Below are positions 22,710-32,879 of a DNA stretch of 64,000 nucleotides, in pieces. Every line of letters starts with the position of its first letter. Positions within the stretch are counted from its first letter, which is position 1. Source of the DNA: Entonaema liquescens (Eukaryota > Ascomycota > Sordariomycetes > Xylariales > Xylariaceae). A program made the position numbers and the translations under genes. The DNA lies in the NCBI GenBank assembly GCA_902805475.1, contig CADCSX010000005.1, forward strand, positions 3,173,501 through 3,237,500, read 5' to 3'. Under the pieces are notes generated by a model. The model was not told the DNA's origin and did not search any database. It saw only the letters and a list, made by a program, of their open reading frames with translations.

Positions 22710-25238
22710 GGATCGCAACCAACCAGAAAGTGGATATAAAGAGAAGATCAAGGGAAGATGGATCTTGGCGAGCCTTGAGACACGACGTTTAATGAGGAAA
22801 ATGATGTTTGACTAGCATCCAGCATATGACGGAGTAAAACAGCCGCGCACATTAGGCATCGAGGTTGGACGCATTTGCACATATCACCACCTCACAATGA
22901 GATTACGATAAATTTTTTCTTTCTTTGGTTTTCGTTTCTTCCGTTTCAGGGGAGGCATGGCATAGGTTCATAGATTTGTCGGCCAAGGGTTCTTTGTCTT
23001 TGCGGTTTGCGTACTTACACCATGGCGTTCTAGCACGTTACATCGTACCATATCTCTGTTTACCAACAATTCATGTTATTCCTTTTTATTCTTATTTCCT
23101 TTTGTTAAATCTTCCTCTGATATCCCTTCCCTTTTTTCTTCTTCATCTTAACCAACCTATTACTGGTTACGAGCTCCTTACACTAGTACCTTAACCTACT
23201 CTCGACCGAAACCCCTTTCTGCATAGTGGATGGAACGCAAATCAACGGAGCAGACTGCTTCTTGGGTAGACCAAGACCTTAGGCACTTAACTGTATACGG
23301 ATGATTCGGTTCGATTCGGTCCGTATCGGAATAGGCGGATCTTATCTGCTTCCTACTTTACTAGTTAGGGGGGGTCTTTATGATGTACATACGGGCTCGT
23401 ATTGGCGATGTCGCAAGGACGGCGGACGTGAGTGAGTTGTTGTAGAGAGCTCACGGGTCTGGCTTATGCGTAGGGACATATTAATCATCATCATCGGCGA
23501 TTTGGCTGTTGAGTGGCTTAAAAGATTTTTTTCAATACGTGTTTTTGTGGTTGTGTGAATTGTTTCTTAGTATTGGAAGGAGGGAAATATCAGTGATTTA
23601 AGAGCTGTGATGAAAGGTGTCTGTCCTAGCTATTTCTCTTAACTTGAAAGCTTGGGCTTTAGTGGGATCTCAGTAAAGACACTTACATGTTCCCTCAGGA
23701 ATATCACCTTTGAGCGGCATTCTATAGGCTAGACAATTTCTGCCGGATGTCATAGATAATAAACAGACTCTGGTAGTGATCGTGGTTTCTTAACATCCAG
23801 AACAGGTGTGGGTTCTTTGATATTAATTTTACCCCTTTTTAGCTTTACTGACTTTTAGCATGTCCGTTTCTATTCCAATAAGGAAAGCGTTTCAAAATAC
23901 CGGCTTATGACGGGCGAGTCTAGATAGCATTGGGCTCGGGTCCCCTCGGATAAGCCACTCAAGGTTCAGGTACCCGGGAAGCTAAGTGTTCAAGAGTTAC
24001 CTAGATGATGAAGCTAACTTCTTGTCTCGTATTATATGCCTTAGAAAGGTAGGTTTCGGTAACGAATTGAGTTTCACATTAGACGACTTACCCTATGACT
24101 TTGCGTTTGGATGGTGTTGGGCCACGTACTAGCCATTGGGACCTAACCGCCTGGATATTCTACTATGTCTATAGCTTCTAACATGAACATCTCACCCTAT
24201 ACAGAGTACGCTACTATGGTATTCTTTATGGTATTAGTAGTGAGAGGAATACAGCATGTCAGAATTCCGTGAAGTTATCTAGCCTCCAATACAACTCTAT
24301 ATAGAATTGTTCGCCATGGTATATCATAAACCTAAAAAGGGGACAGGATTCCTCCTAAAATCCAAGCTGGGATCAGGATCAGCTTAGAATCCCTATTAAT
24401 AGAGTTAGGTATCGTTGATACACTGCAATATTTCAACCACGAATCTGACGCCCTATACCCAGGTCTAAAGCCTATTTTCCCGTCTGTCCCCCGCAAACCC
24501 GACCGTGAATTAAGATTTAACGTACATGCCATTAAGCCCTCTTGGAATAGTATGGATATAGCTAATTTTAGGAGTACGTGGCTTGCTTTACGCTCCGAGT
24601 GATAAATTCCCCTAATTACACGCACTCGCTTAATAACAACAGCACCAACAATAATTCTAAGGCTAATGCCCTTGCTCAGATACTATGTAGATGTTTATAC
24701 GAAAGCCTTATGCTTCAGTCATTGGGCCTGTGATATGACTTTCCCAGGCGGTCAAAGCCGTTTGGGACGAAAGTAAGAGCAAACAGAAACCTACATGGCC
24801 TAAAATGAGCAGAATATGCCCGTATCAGATCATACCAAATGCGTCCCATTGCTGCGATCGTTAACCTTCTGCAAAGACACTCTAAAAAGTACGTAATATA
24901 ACCTATTTTCGCTTAGGAATGGAATCTGTGTAGTCTGCGGGGTTCAGCAAATCCGCATGGAGAGCCTCATGTTTATACTCGGGTTCTGCATTAAGCACTA
25001 TAGCCGGCCTTGTCTAGACAAGGCAGTCGGGGATATGGGGGCTTGAATACATCGTTGACAGAGTGAAGGAAATATGTGTGTTCTCAATATCAGCAAAGAC
25101 ATAAATATACCCCTCGACCTCCTTGAACATATCTTGTCCTCCTCAAGCAACAGCGACTCATTCAGCAATTCATCAGCTTATTACTTATTCTTCATACATC
25201 CGTATAACACTAACAACTTACTACCAACTAAATTCAAA
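22710..25238. other. Long intergenic region
   Basis: About 2.5 kb. The left 500 bases are STS1 3' flank. Isolated frames (22925-23194 plus, 24332-24625 minus) have no recognisable domains. A perfect 18-bp palindrome lies at 25007-25024, and the last 150 bases are the CAA/ATTCA-rich leader of the calpain-like gene. Confidence 0.5.
25007..25024. promoter_or_regulatory. Perfect 18-bp palindrome upstream of the calpain-like gene
   Basis: GCCTTGTCTAGACAAGGC is its own reverse complement, centred on TCTAGA and 215 bases before the start codon at 25239. It could be a binding site for a dimeric regulator. About 0.25 perfect palindromes of this length are expected by chance in 64 kb of random sequence. 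Confidence 0.4.
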
Positions 25239-27391
25239 ATGGTTACCTCCGGATCTTCTTCTTCTGAATCCCCCCGTGGAGCTCCTAACAGCATTGATGC
25301 CTATGCCCTGTTCGAGGCTCTCACGGGCCATAAGATCGACAGGCGCTCTATTCCCTCCAGGACCATGTCCGAGGACTACGAGGTCCTTGGAAACGATAGG
25401 GACGACAGGGACGACCGCCCTGCCCTTGGCCAGGAGCCTTCTCCTGACGAGCCTCCCAAGGATGTGTACATCGGCGCCATCAACCCGTACGCTCTGGTTG
25501 AGGCCATGATTGGCCACAGGCTTGACCGTCGCGCTCTATCGACCGCGCGTATCCTCGCGGACGTCTTACAGACCGACTACGAGGAGCTCTTCGACTTGAA
25601 GCACAACTCGGTGCTCTTCGCGGGCCTCAAGCTCAACGAGGAGAACCGCCAGGCCGAGGAGCTCTCTGAGAAGGAGATTCAGATCCTCGAGGAGCGCGAC
25701 CTCGTCACCCCGACTTGTCCCGTGTTAAGAAGCTCGACGACCTCGAGAAGATCGGTCTCAAGGAGGTCGGTGACATCCGCATCAAGATGGCTCGCATGCA
25801 GAATGGCAAGCTCCGTCTTGTCCTCGACGGGAAGTCACTCGGCAAGACCGTTGGTAACAACGATGTTACTGAGACAATTAATGAGCTTGCGCTTCCGTTC
25901 CGCCACGGCAAGGAAGACCACTCGTGGTCTCCTCCTAACAGCTCCTGGCGCGACATGAACGAAGTTATCTTCCGGAGCATCCCACGCCGCTTCATGATAG
26001 ACGGCCCGCCCTTCGCCATGCACGGCGGTTCCCACCAATTCCGGGAGCAGTACCAGCACCGATTCGACGACCCGACGCAGGGCGCCTCGAGCAACAGCTG
26101 GCTGATCGCGGCCATCTTCTCGGTGTTCTGGGCGAACCCAGCGATGATCAACCGGTCGACGCGCCTGATCTCGGGCGGCGGACCCATGGACCGCAGCAGC
26201 CGCCGCACGCTCAACGTCCGGTTCCACGACAAGGGCGGGCGCAACAACGCCGACACCGACACCGTCGAGGTCGACTACCAGATCCCCGTCAACAACTCGA
26301 CCGACATGCCCGTCTACGCGCGCTCCAGCGACGGCTACGAGACCTGGCCCGCCCTCTACGAGAAGGCTTTCGTCAAGTGGATGACGCGCTCCGAGGACCG
26401 CGCACGCGTCGACATGACCCAGGCCCATAGCGGCGACCCCATCAAGGCCAGTGCGTGACCGCCTACCTACCTTTCTCTCAATATATCCAATATATAATCC
26501 AATCCAGTCCAATCCAATCCAATCCAATATTCCTTCCCTTTCGCCCCCTTTCCTTAAAAACAAAAGAAATTCGAGAATTTATTTCTCGCCCCCCTCCCCC
26601 CTTTAGACGTAATCCTCGAGAGCTAAGCTAATCATAAACGTGTTTTCGAAATATAGTGGCCCAGATTAACGGCCGCGAGCCGCGCTACTACTTCACCGAC
26701 CGCCACTCCGGGTCTGAGCTTGTAGGCCTCGTGCGCTCGTGCAGCGTGAACAAGCGTACGATTAGTCCCATGGCTGCGTGGACGCACGCCACAGGAGATA
26801 GTATGTAACGTCTTGGTTTTTTTTTTTTTTTTTTGGCTTTCTTCTTTCCTTGTTGTCGTCTTTCCTCTTCTTTTCTCTTTCTTTCGGGCCGGTGGCGGTG
26901 GCGGTTTCGCCCGAGAGATATATGGCTTGCTTGTTATTGTTGGAGAAGAAGAGAAGCACATGCTAATCCCGGTATTGCAGTGTTCCGCGGAAGCAATTTG
27001 GTCGCTAACCATGCGTACTCGGTCCTGGGCTGGGTCAGCGAGGGCCAAGAGGAGAATGTAAGTGCCTTTAATATTATATCCGGCCATTCATTTCTATCTT
27101 CCGCTAGGAAATATAGCTTTATAGGAGAGAGCTATACTCCTTGGGGAATTTTCGAGCTCCTGGAGTCCATCTTGGAGATAGAGAAGCTAACTGTGACGAC
27201 AGCAGTACATCATTATCCGGAACCCGTGGGGCGTCACTGAGCCCCGCGGGCTGACCTCCTACCCTGGCCTTCTCGACCGCGTCGAGCCCGAGTTCTGGCC
27301 TCCGGCCGCTCTGCTCGACCGAGATGGCGTCTTCAGCGTGGAAGTCCAGGCTTTCAAGAAGTACTTCGCCTGTATTGGCGTTGCCAAATAA
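25239..27391 (+). CDS. Calpain-like (peptidase C2) protein with Ser at the catalytic Cys; one-base frameshift
   Basis: Four exons, 25239-26450, 26657-26800, 26981-27057 and 27206-27391, with introns of 206, 180 and 148 bases. The sum is 1619, one short of a multiple of three. The frame breaks at a CCCC run (25708-25711); a fifth C would join RDLVTP to DLSRVKKLDD. About 539 residues are then expected. The protease core is recognisable. QGASSNSWLIAAIFSVFWA occupies the place of the calpain QG-x-LGDCW block, with Ser at 26096-26098 replacing the nucleophile and Asn replacing Asp. The His block LVANHAYSVLGW (His at 27010-27012) and the Asn block RNPWGV (Asn at 27221-27223) are kept. The N-terminal ~130 residues contain a duplicated YAL-EA--GH--DRR motif. 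Most likely an inactive or altered calpain homologue. Confidence 0.88.
26484..26530. repeat. AATCC-type pentamer repeat in an intron
   Basis: Imperfect run of AATCC/CAATC units within intron 1 of the calpain-like gene. It partly explains that intron's unusual length. Confidence 0.7.
26817..26834. repeat. T18 homopolymer in an intron
   Basis: Eighteen T in a row inside intron 2 of the calpain-like gene, just after the GTATGT donor at 26801. Confidence 0.9.
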
Positions 27392-28877
27392 GAGGCTCCT
27401 CCGATTTGCGGTGGCCTTGTGGACCGTCTCACCGCATATTAATGGGCTGTTTACGGTTTCATCTTTGTGGGATATATCTCGCATCTGCGGGTTTTCGGTA
27501 GTGTTATTGGTATTTCACTTGATCTAGGTAGTAGAAATTCTTAGGAATGTAGATCTTACATATCTGAGACCCAAAAAAAAAGGGGGGGGGATGGTTTTTG
27601 CAGATAAAAGTTAGGGTATTAGGTTATAGACATACAGATTGGCAATATCTAGAAGTATATCACACTCATCATGCTCTCCTCGGGCCGCCGTGCATCTTAA
27701 CTAATGCCTGGACGACGCCCTTTTTTCCTTGTTTTAACCTCCCTACCTAGGTAGATATATAGGCCATTGGTTCGATAATACGGGGGCTGGGCTAGTCAAT
27801 ATAGAAGCATAACTGGCCCAACTAATAAATTGAATTATACCTAATGCAGGGGCTATAACGTCACTTTGCCATGCTTGACCACGTCAATTGTCTGACTTAA
27901 AGCCTTGCTTCGCCCACTAGTGACATTCACTATCTACTTTAAACTCAAGTGAGGCTAGTTTGCAGTCGTTGCACCAACAACGCTCTATTCAGCTGTAGAA
28001 AGCAACCCCCTGAATCAATTTATAGGTTCAAAATATCTGCTAAATACGAAGTGTTCGCATTCCCATCTACTATTCGAGAGCAACAATAGGGTCTATCGAC
28101 TGACTACAGGCAATATTTTGATTGAATATACGCCACGTAGCACCTAATCCCATCTCAACTTCATCTCAGCACGTTTATAAATAACGTCCTGTAATGTCCA
28201 CGGCCGTCTTATTTGAGGCCCTATGTCCCACCTAGGTCATTCGGGCTGATATCTACAGAAGCAGGCTCTACAAGTCACGTACCTATAGTAGCGACGAACA
28301 TATTGAAACGAGGATGTCAGGCGTGAGTCAAGAATAAGAATGTGTATCATCATTTTCAATACAAAAGCCCAACGGGATATCCGTACGTCACGATACTGAA
28401 TGTGGATTCATGATTGCATGCCGTGTGTGGTAGCGGGCCGAACTAGGTACTAGAATGTTCCTTGCAGGCGAGGCTCTGGAGGCAAGCTATATATAAAGGA
28501 GACACTGAGCTATTCAGCTGAACTCCACAACCACTCTTACTCAACAGTAGCACAAATAACACATATTTCGCCACTACTACGGTTCTACATAGTCTAAGCT
28601 GATTCTTGGTCAGAATATCTGTAATTCACTGCTGATATCATAGCCAAATCCGACTGATACCCAATGTTAGATACGCAGAAAGTCATTCCTTGCGTGTTTG
28701 TTAAACGTCAAGCTGCTATTGAGTAGATATCTAGACTTTTTACTTAAAACTCTTTTTACTTAGAATTCTTTTCACTTGAGTAATGCTGCGACGGATTGCA
28801 TAAATTTGGAAGGACTTGAGAAAGGATAGGTCTAGCAATACTTTTTTCTCCTGGGCATATATCGGCCTGTTGGCATA
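27392..28877. other. Intergenic region
   Basis: No gene is supportable. It includes one TACCTAGGTA copy (27744-27753), an A9G9-like junction (27571-27588) and an AT-rich upstream region of the SRR1-like gene. Confidence 0.45.
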
Positions 28878-30244
28878 ATGGAGTATCGTGGCCTTGAGGC
28901 TGACTTCCTCAAATTAAGGGGGATTAGGGGACTTGTATTTGGCCGCCAGAGAAGGAAGGAGAAGATCATCGGTCGATGCAACTGGTACATGTTCTGTGCA
29001 CCAGATATCAGAGGCAAAGAATACAAAGATTCCCACGATTTTTTCCTCTACTGCCATAAAAAGGTCCAACCGAAATGTTCACCTAAGCAGATGAAGCCAA
29101 CTAAGATTACCAAAAGTTCTGCAGAAGCGTATGTTCCAAGTATTCCCTCAGCTGCCTTCAAGAAAGGCATACCTAGTACCATCAGAAAATTACTAACGTG
29201 AAGCAGTCTCATTGCCAGGTATCATAAACCATACAAACAAGGTACACAACAATGCTTCGAGAGCCATGATACTGTAGCCGCAGACGAAATACAACGGACT
29301 CTTGCCAAAGCTTGGGGAGTATGGCAACGCGAAGATAATTCCAGAGCGCGCCAGTTCGAGGCAGCCATAGATAGCATTCCCCAGCCAGAGCGCATTGACA
29401 AGGTGGTTTGCCTAGGACTCGGTCGTATACTTACGCCGAATTTTCGTCTCGCCAGTCAAGATCCCAATAAGAAAAATGAAAAGAGACCTCGTAATATCGT
29501 TATGCCGCGGAATATCGCCCAGCATATCGCTGCTGTTTCGATGGTTAAGCAATTAGAAAAGAGTACAGGTCGCGAAGTCCCTCTGTATACTGCAGATCCT
29601 GAGTACGGAGATGAACATAAGAAGGCACTCGAGACGTTACCTTTTGGTAAGTTTATCGTCCTTGATCCAAGTTACGGTAAACACGAGCATTTTACGCATA
29701 TCGACGACAACACGCTTGTTTTTGACATGGCAGGACCACCTGAATGTCCCACTATGCGTATAATCCAAGAGTACGCCCGTCCAGTTGCGATTATCACAAT
29801 GGAAATCCCACGCGAGGGGACGTTCGAGGACAGGCTCTGGTTCGAAGTCGCAGACGAGGAGAGCGGCAACGAAATCCAGATACCAGGCTGCGCGTAAGTC
29901 ATACGAACCCCAAACCCTTCTTAGGTATATCTATTTGCTAACCCTGATCCAGCCAGTTGCCACTTCCCGAAGGCTGTTATAAATTTGGGGGGTGGTGTCC
30001 GCGGCGAGTCCGAGATATGATTGTCTACGAGTACAAGCAGGAAGACAAGTTCCCCGCAGAAGAGGAGGAATTAGCACGGAAATGGGGAGCGTGCAACCTC
30101 GTAGACTACGACCATAGGGAACCGTTGGATGCACAGATAGGGGCTTATTGGCATACTGATACCCGTTTGTACGTGCGTAGATCTCATCCGTTATATCTAT
30201 TGAGATTCGCCGAATGGTGCAGCGGTCAGCTACTGACATCCTAA
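28878..30244 (+). CDS. SRR1-like domain protein, 409 residues
   Basis: Three exons, 28878-29128, 29207-29893 and 29953-30244, with introns of 78 and 59 bases. The donors are GTATGT and GTAAGT, a CTAAC branch lies before the first acceptor, and the joins are in phase. The middle exon carries the SRR1-type core: DKVVCLGLGRI, then NIAQHIAAVSMVKQLE, LYTADPEYGDEHKKALETL, IVLDPSYGKHEHF, DDNTLVFDMAGPPECPTMRI and IIQEYARPVAIITMEIP. SRR1 proteins were first described in plant circadian signalling. In fungi the domain is common and its biochemistry is unclear. The first exon (basic, RQRRKEKIIGR) and the last exon (acidic, then WCSGQLLTS) are outside the core. A TGA at 29199-29201 lies within the proposed first intron and does not interrupt the product. 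Confidence 0.78.
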
Positions 30245-30402
30245 TGTCCACAGTACCTAGACTATAGCGTCACTCCTGGAAGTGTTTTTCCAAATGGTTT
30301 AGTCAGTTTGCTTTAGTTAATATTATTATCGCGATTACTTTGGTCCTGGCATTTATAGGGGCTCATAGATGGGGCTAGGTATCTGTGGACAATTTCATGG
30401 AA
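30245..30402. other. Short intergenic spacer before the SINE-like element
   Basis: 3' flank of the SRR1-like gene. The segment at 30381-30402 (GTGG--AA then TGG) may be the decayed start of the tRNA-like head of the element that follows, but the match is weak. Confidence 0.3.
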
Positions 30403-30608
30403 CGTCCACTCAAGAACACTGTAGAACCCGCGATGGGGAACCGCATAGATTCGAATCCTATTGTCACGAGGCAAACCAAAAGGTGAGGACACAACTTCGT
30501 TGTTCCGCAAGGAACTCTGACTAAGGAAGCTCTGAAGTCAGAGCTATACATACAAAACAGTTTCTTTGTTCTAAGGAGGTCTCAAGTGAGACCCCTGACA
30601 CCTATAGC
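30403..30608 (+). mobile_element. SINE-like element: tRNA-Leu-related head plus hairpin-rich tail (copy B)
   Basis: The head (30403-30461) resembles the intron end and 3' half of the tRNA-Leu(UAG) gene at 32777-32879. A 13-base exact match (AACCCGCGATGGG, 30425-30437) is followed by a gapless 24-base stretch with six differences, all transitions, and an intact B-box-like TTCGAATCC. The tail (30457-30608) is the repeat shared with 11257-11408. It contains three perfect stem-loops: 30502-30515 (GTTCC/GGAAC, loop GCAA), 30528-30545 (AGCTCTG/CAGAGCT) and 30578-30593 (GGTCTCA/TGAGACC). A tRNA-related head joined to a shared tail, with a 5'-truncated second copy, is how tRNA-derived SINEs look. No target-site duplication or poly-A end was identified. 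Alternatively, a decayed tRNA gene lies by chance beside another repeat. Confidence 0.6.
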
Positions 30609-31935
30609 TCTTTTTCTTCTATCGTGTTCTAGAAATCGAATAACCAATCAGGTAGAATTCGGAAGAAGCATGGAAACGACCTTACATCGCGGGGAACGGT
30701 GACAGGCCTGGGGAATTGCAACACTAAACCTTGACCAAATTAAAGTCGATTTAATACACGAGTATTTATTTTCAGTTGTAATCTAAGCTTTTACATACTT
30801 GAAAGTACGTTAATTAGACTTTTCTTTTCGTAGTTTGACTAGTTGTTATAGTAAACTACCGATCCTATTGTTTGTTTGTATTACGACTTGCTCGGTCGCC
30901 TTCGGTCCGTACCAATATTCTAAATGTGACACCCAGAATAAGAAGTATATTTAACAAGTATAACCACAGGTCTCTGTAGCGAGGTGTGAGTTCCTTATGG
31001 ACTGTTTCCATATATGTTACGCTACATTTCTTTGTTCTATAAATTCAACCAATCCCAATCCCAGAGAATGGACCGTCTTGGTAGTCTCCCAAGCATTTCC
31101 ACATTCAGCTTACGAAAATTACCTATAACCAATGCTGCTCTTTTGACAAAACCCAAAAAAAATAATAATAATCTAAAACATCTATCCCTGACTCTTAATT
31201 AAGTCTCAAGCCAACTCACATCGTATAAATTCATACCCAACCGGGAGCATATGTTTTTTGCCCTTAGCCCACCTACACTATTGCCACGACGGCCACTGGG
31301 GAATATGTTGATAATTCCATTGTTACGCAAAGAACGCTCTTAACCCAACTATTGGAACTGTACATCATTAAAATGTTCTATTCCAAAACGAGATATATGG
31401 AATCCTTGATTAGATAGGTGGCCTTCTACAGACTTGTGGCCAACCTTGAGGTTAGAATAGTGATATAATCTTCACTTAATTAATCTTCCGTATAGCAGCA
31501 ATGCTTGGTTGAACAAATCTAAGCCTGCATTGTGGTAGAGGTCGATTGTTAATGTATTGGATATACCACTTACTTTGGATCAGGTACCTAGGTAACTAGG
31601 CATCTAACACTTCAACACTTGGTGTGCAACAATTGGTATCCAATACGGGAATCTATCTACACGACATAGGAGATCTTTTCACGTATATTTTAGCCCAATA
31701 GAACATTTACACAGCTACAGACTTCTCAGCCGCGTTGAATTTACTCTGCAAAGGTAGAGAAAGCATATTTCCATCTAATATATATTGCATGCTGCATTGC
31801 AACTCGTATAAACAAGAAAACTCTCAAATATTCGTCTATGGCAGTTGAGCAACTTTGGAGAAAGTATATCTAGGTAGCATATGGTAGTTCCATGGTCAAT
31901 AGGTAGTCTGGATTGTTTCATAATAAGTCATAATA
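30609..31935. other. AT-rich intergenic region
   Basis: No gene is supportable. It contains one TACCTAGGTA copy (31585-31594). The region is low in GC and has many stops in all frames. Confidence 0.5.
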
Positions 31936-32399
31936 ATGCAAGACAACCGACGCTCTGAAGAGCGGCTTAGAAGCCTGGAGACCCAATTCGTCTTGATGAA
32001 CGAACGCCTCTCTAAACTTGAAGCCAACTTCGTAAGTGTGTGTGAGCGTCATTGTATAGTTAGCACTATTAACTCAGACTCAATCAGGATGGCCGGCTCT
32101 CTTGTCCCGCCTGCAAGAAAATGTTTACTTATAACGGCCACCGTAACCGGCACATTCGCAATTTTGTAAACAATAAATCCCAAAACCAACCGCTTTGGCT
32201 AGAGCACAAAAATGCATTCGATGACCTTCGCCTGGGCCAAAGTAGGGAACAACTCAGGAGTCCCACTAAAGGCCACTCACACCTACCTGTCGATAACTCG
32301 ACAAGCCGCACTGTTCTTCCCGGCTTTTTACCTACAACCTCCCCTTTCGAAGGAGCAACGAGAAGGAGCAACGAGAAGGAGCAACGAGACATGCCATGA
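31936..32399 (+). CDS. Small coiled-coil / C2H2-like zinc-finger protein, 135 residues
   Basis: Two exons, 31936-32031 and 32088-32399, with a 56-base intron (GTAAGT to TCAG) that falls between codons. Exon 1 encodes 32 residues with a heptad-like pattern (SEERLRSLETQFVLMNERLS, KLEANF), a likely coiled coil. Exon 2 opens with DGRLSCPACKKMFTYNGHRN and RHIRNF. That gives a C-x2-C-x8-H-x3-H arrangement, shorter than a standard C2H2 finger (usually 12 residues between the second C and the first H). The C-terminus is hydrophilic and ends in a 13-bp tandem repeat that is read in successive frames. The gene is too small for casual ORF calling in either exon alone. The family is unknown; a role in nucleic-acid binding is only suggested. 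Confidence 0.6.
32350..32388. repeat. 13-bp tandem repeat inside a coding exon, three copies
   Basis: Unit AAGGAGCAACGAG, three perfect copies at the C-terminal end of the 135-residue zinc-finger-like protein. Because 13 is not a multiple of three, each copy is read in a different frame. Confidence 0.9.
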
Positions 32400-32776
32400 A
32401 CCAATGCCTTGGGCTATATAATCCAAACTTATCCGACTTCGACACACTCATAGGAGTTCAAGGATTCGGGAATTATGGTCGGGCGCTTCAACGTAGTAGA
32501 TAATCAATAGCTCTAATAATACCATATAATTTCTTCTATTTTATACGGTAACCTTTGCGTACTTCTCTACACCATATAGCGTATACTAATGTGGAGCTCA
32601 TCCGCTTACGTTCTCCAAATAGACCAAATAGAATGTCTGTCTGGATTTTACACATTACCAGCGCTAAAATTAAACCAATCGGCCATTTAATTCCCACACT
32701 AAAAAAGATAGTTAAACCGAACTAGACTGCTAGGCTCTTGAACATGGTGCCAAATGGGCAAAAAAAAATGTTTTAA

Positions 32777-32879
32777 TGAGAGCTGCAGGATTCGAACCTG
32801 CGCGGTTTCCCATCGCGGGTTATAAGATGTTCTTTTGGAAGACCTAAACACGACGCCTTAACCACTCGGCCAAACTCCC
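32777..32879 (-). tRNA. tRNA-Leu, anticodon UAG, with an intron
   Basis: The minus strand folds as a class II tRNA. The acceptor stem GGGAGTT pairs with AGCTCTC (two G-T wobbles). The D arm is GCC...GGC with GAGTGGTTAA. The anticodon stem TCGTG pairs with CGCGA after removal of an intron. The T arm is GCAGG-TTCGAAT-CCTGC, with A as discriminator. The anticodon TAG is at 32846-32844. The intron begins one base after the anticodon, as expected, and is about 24 bases long (from TCTTCC to about TTATAAC). The long variable arm fits leucine. A-box (TGGCCGAGTGG) and B-box (GGTTCGAATCC) promoters are intact, so the gene looks functional. Confidence 0.92.

Noticed and set aside
24332..24625. Minus-strand frame of 97 codons
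   Set aside because: No domain, no splice partner and AT-rich surroundings; not distinguishable from chance.
25835..26563. Long GC-rich minus-strand frame (242 codons)
   Set aside because: It is antisense to the calpain-like exon 1; its Val/Gly/Arg-rich composition is the mirror of GC-rich coding DNA, and it has no domain or splice context.
29199..29201. In-frame TGA suggesting a nonsense mutation in the SRR1-like gene
   Set aside because: It lies inside a consensus intron (GTATGT at 29129, CTAAC branch, CAG at 29204-29206) whose removal keeps the frame.
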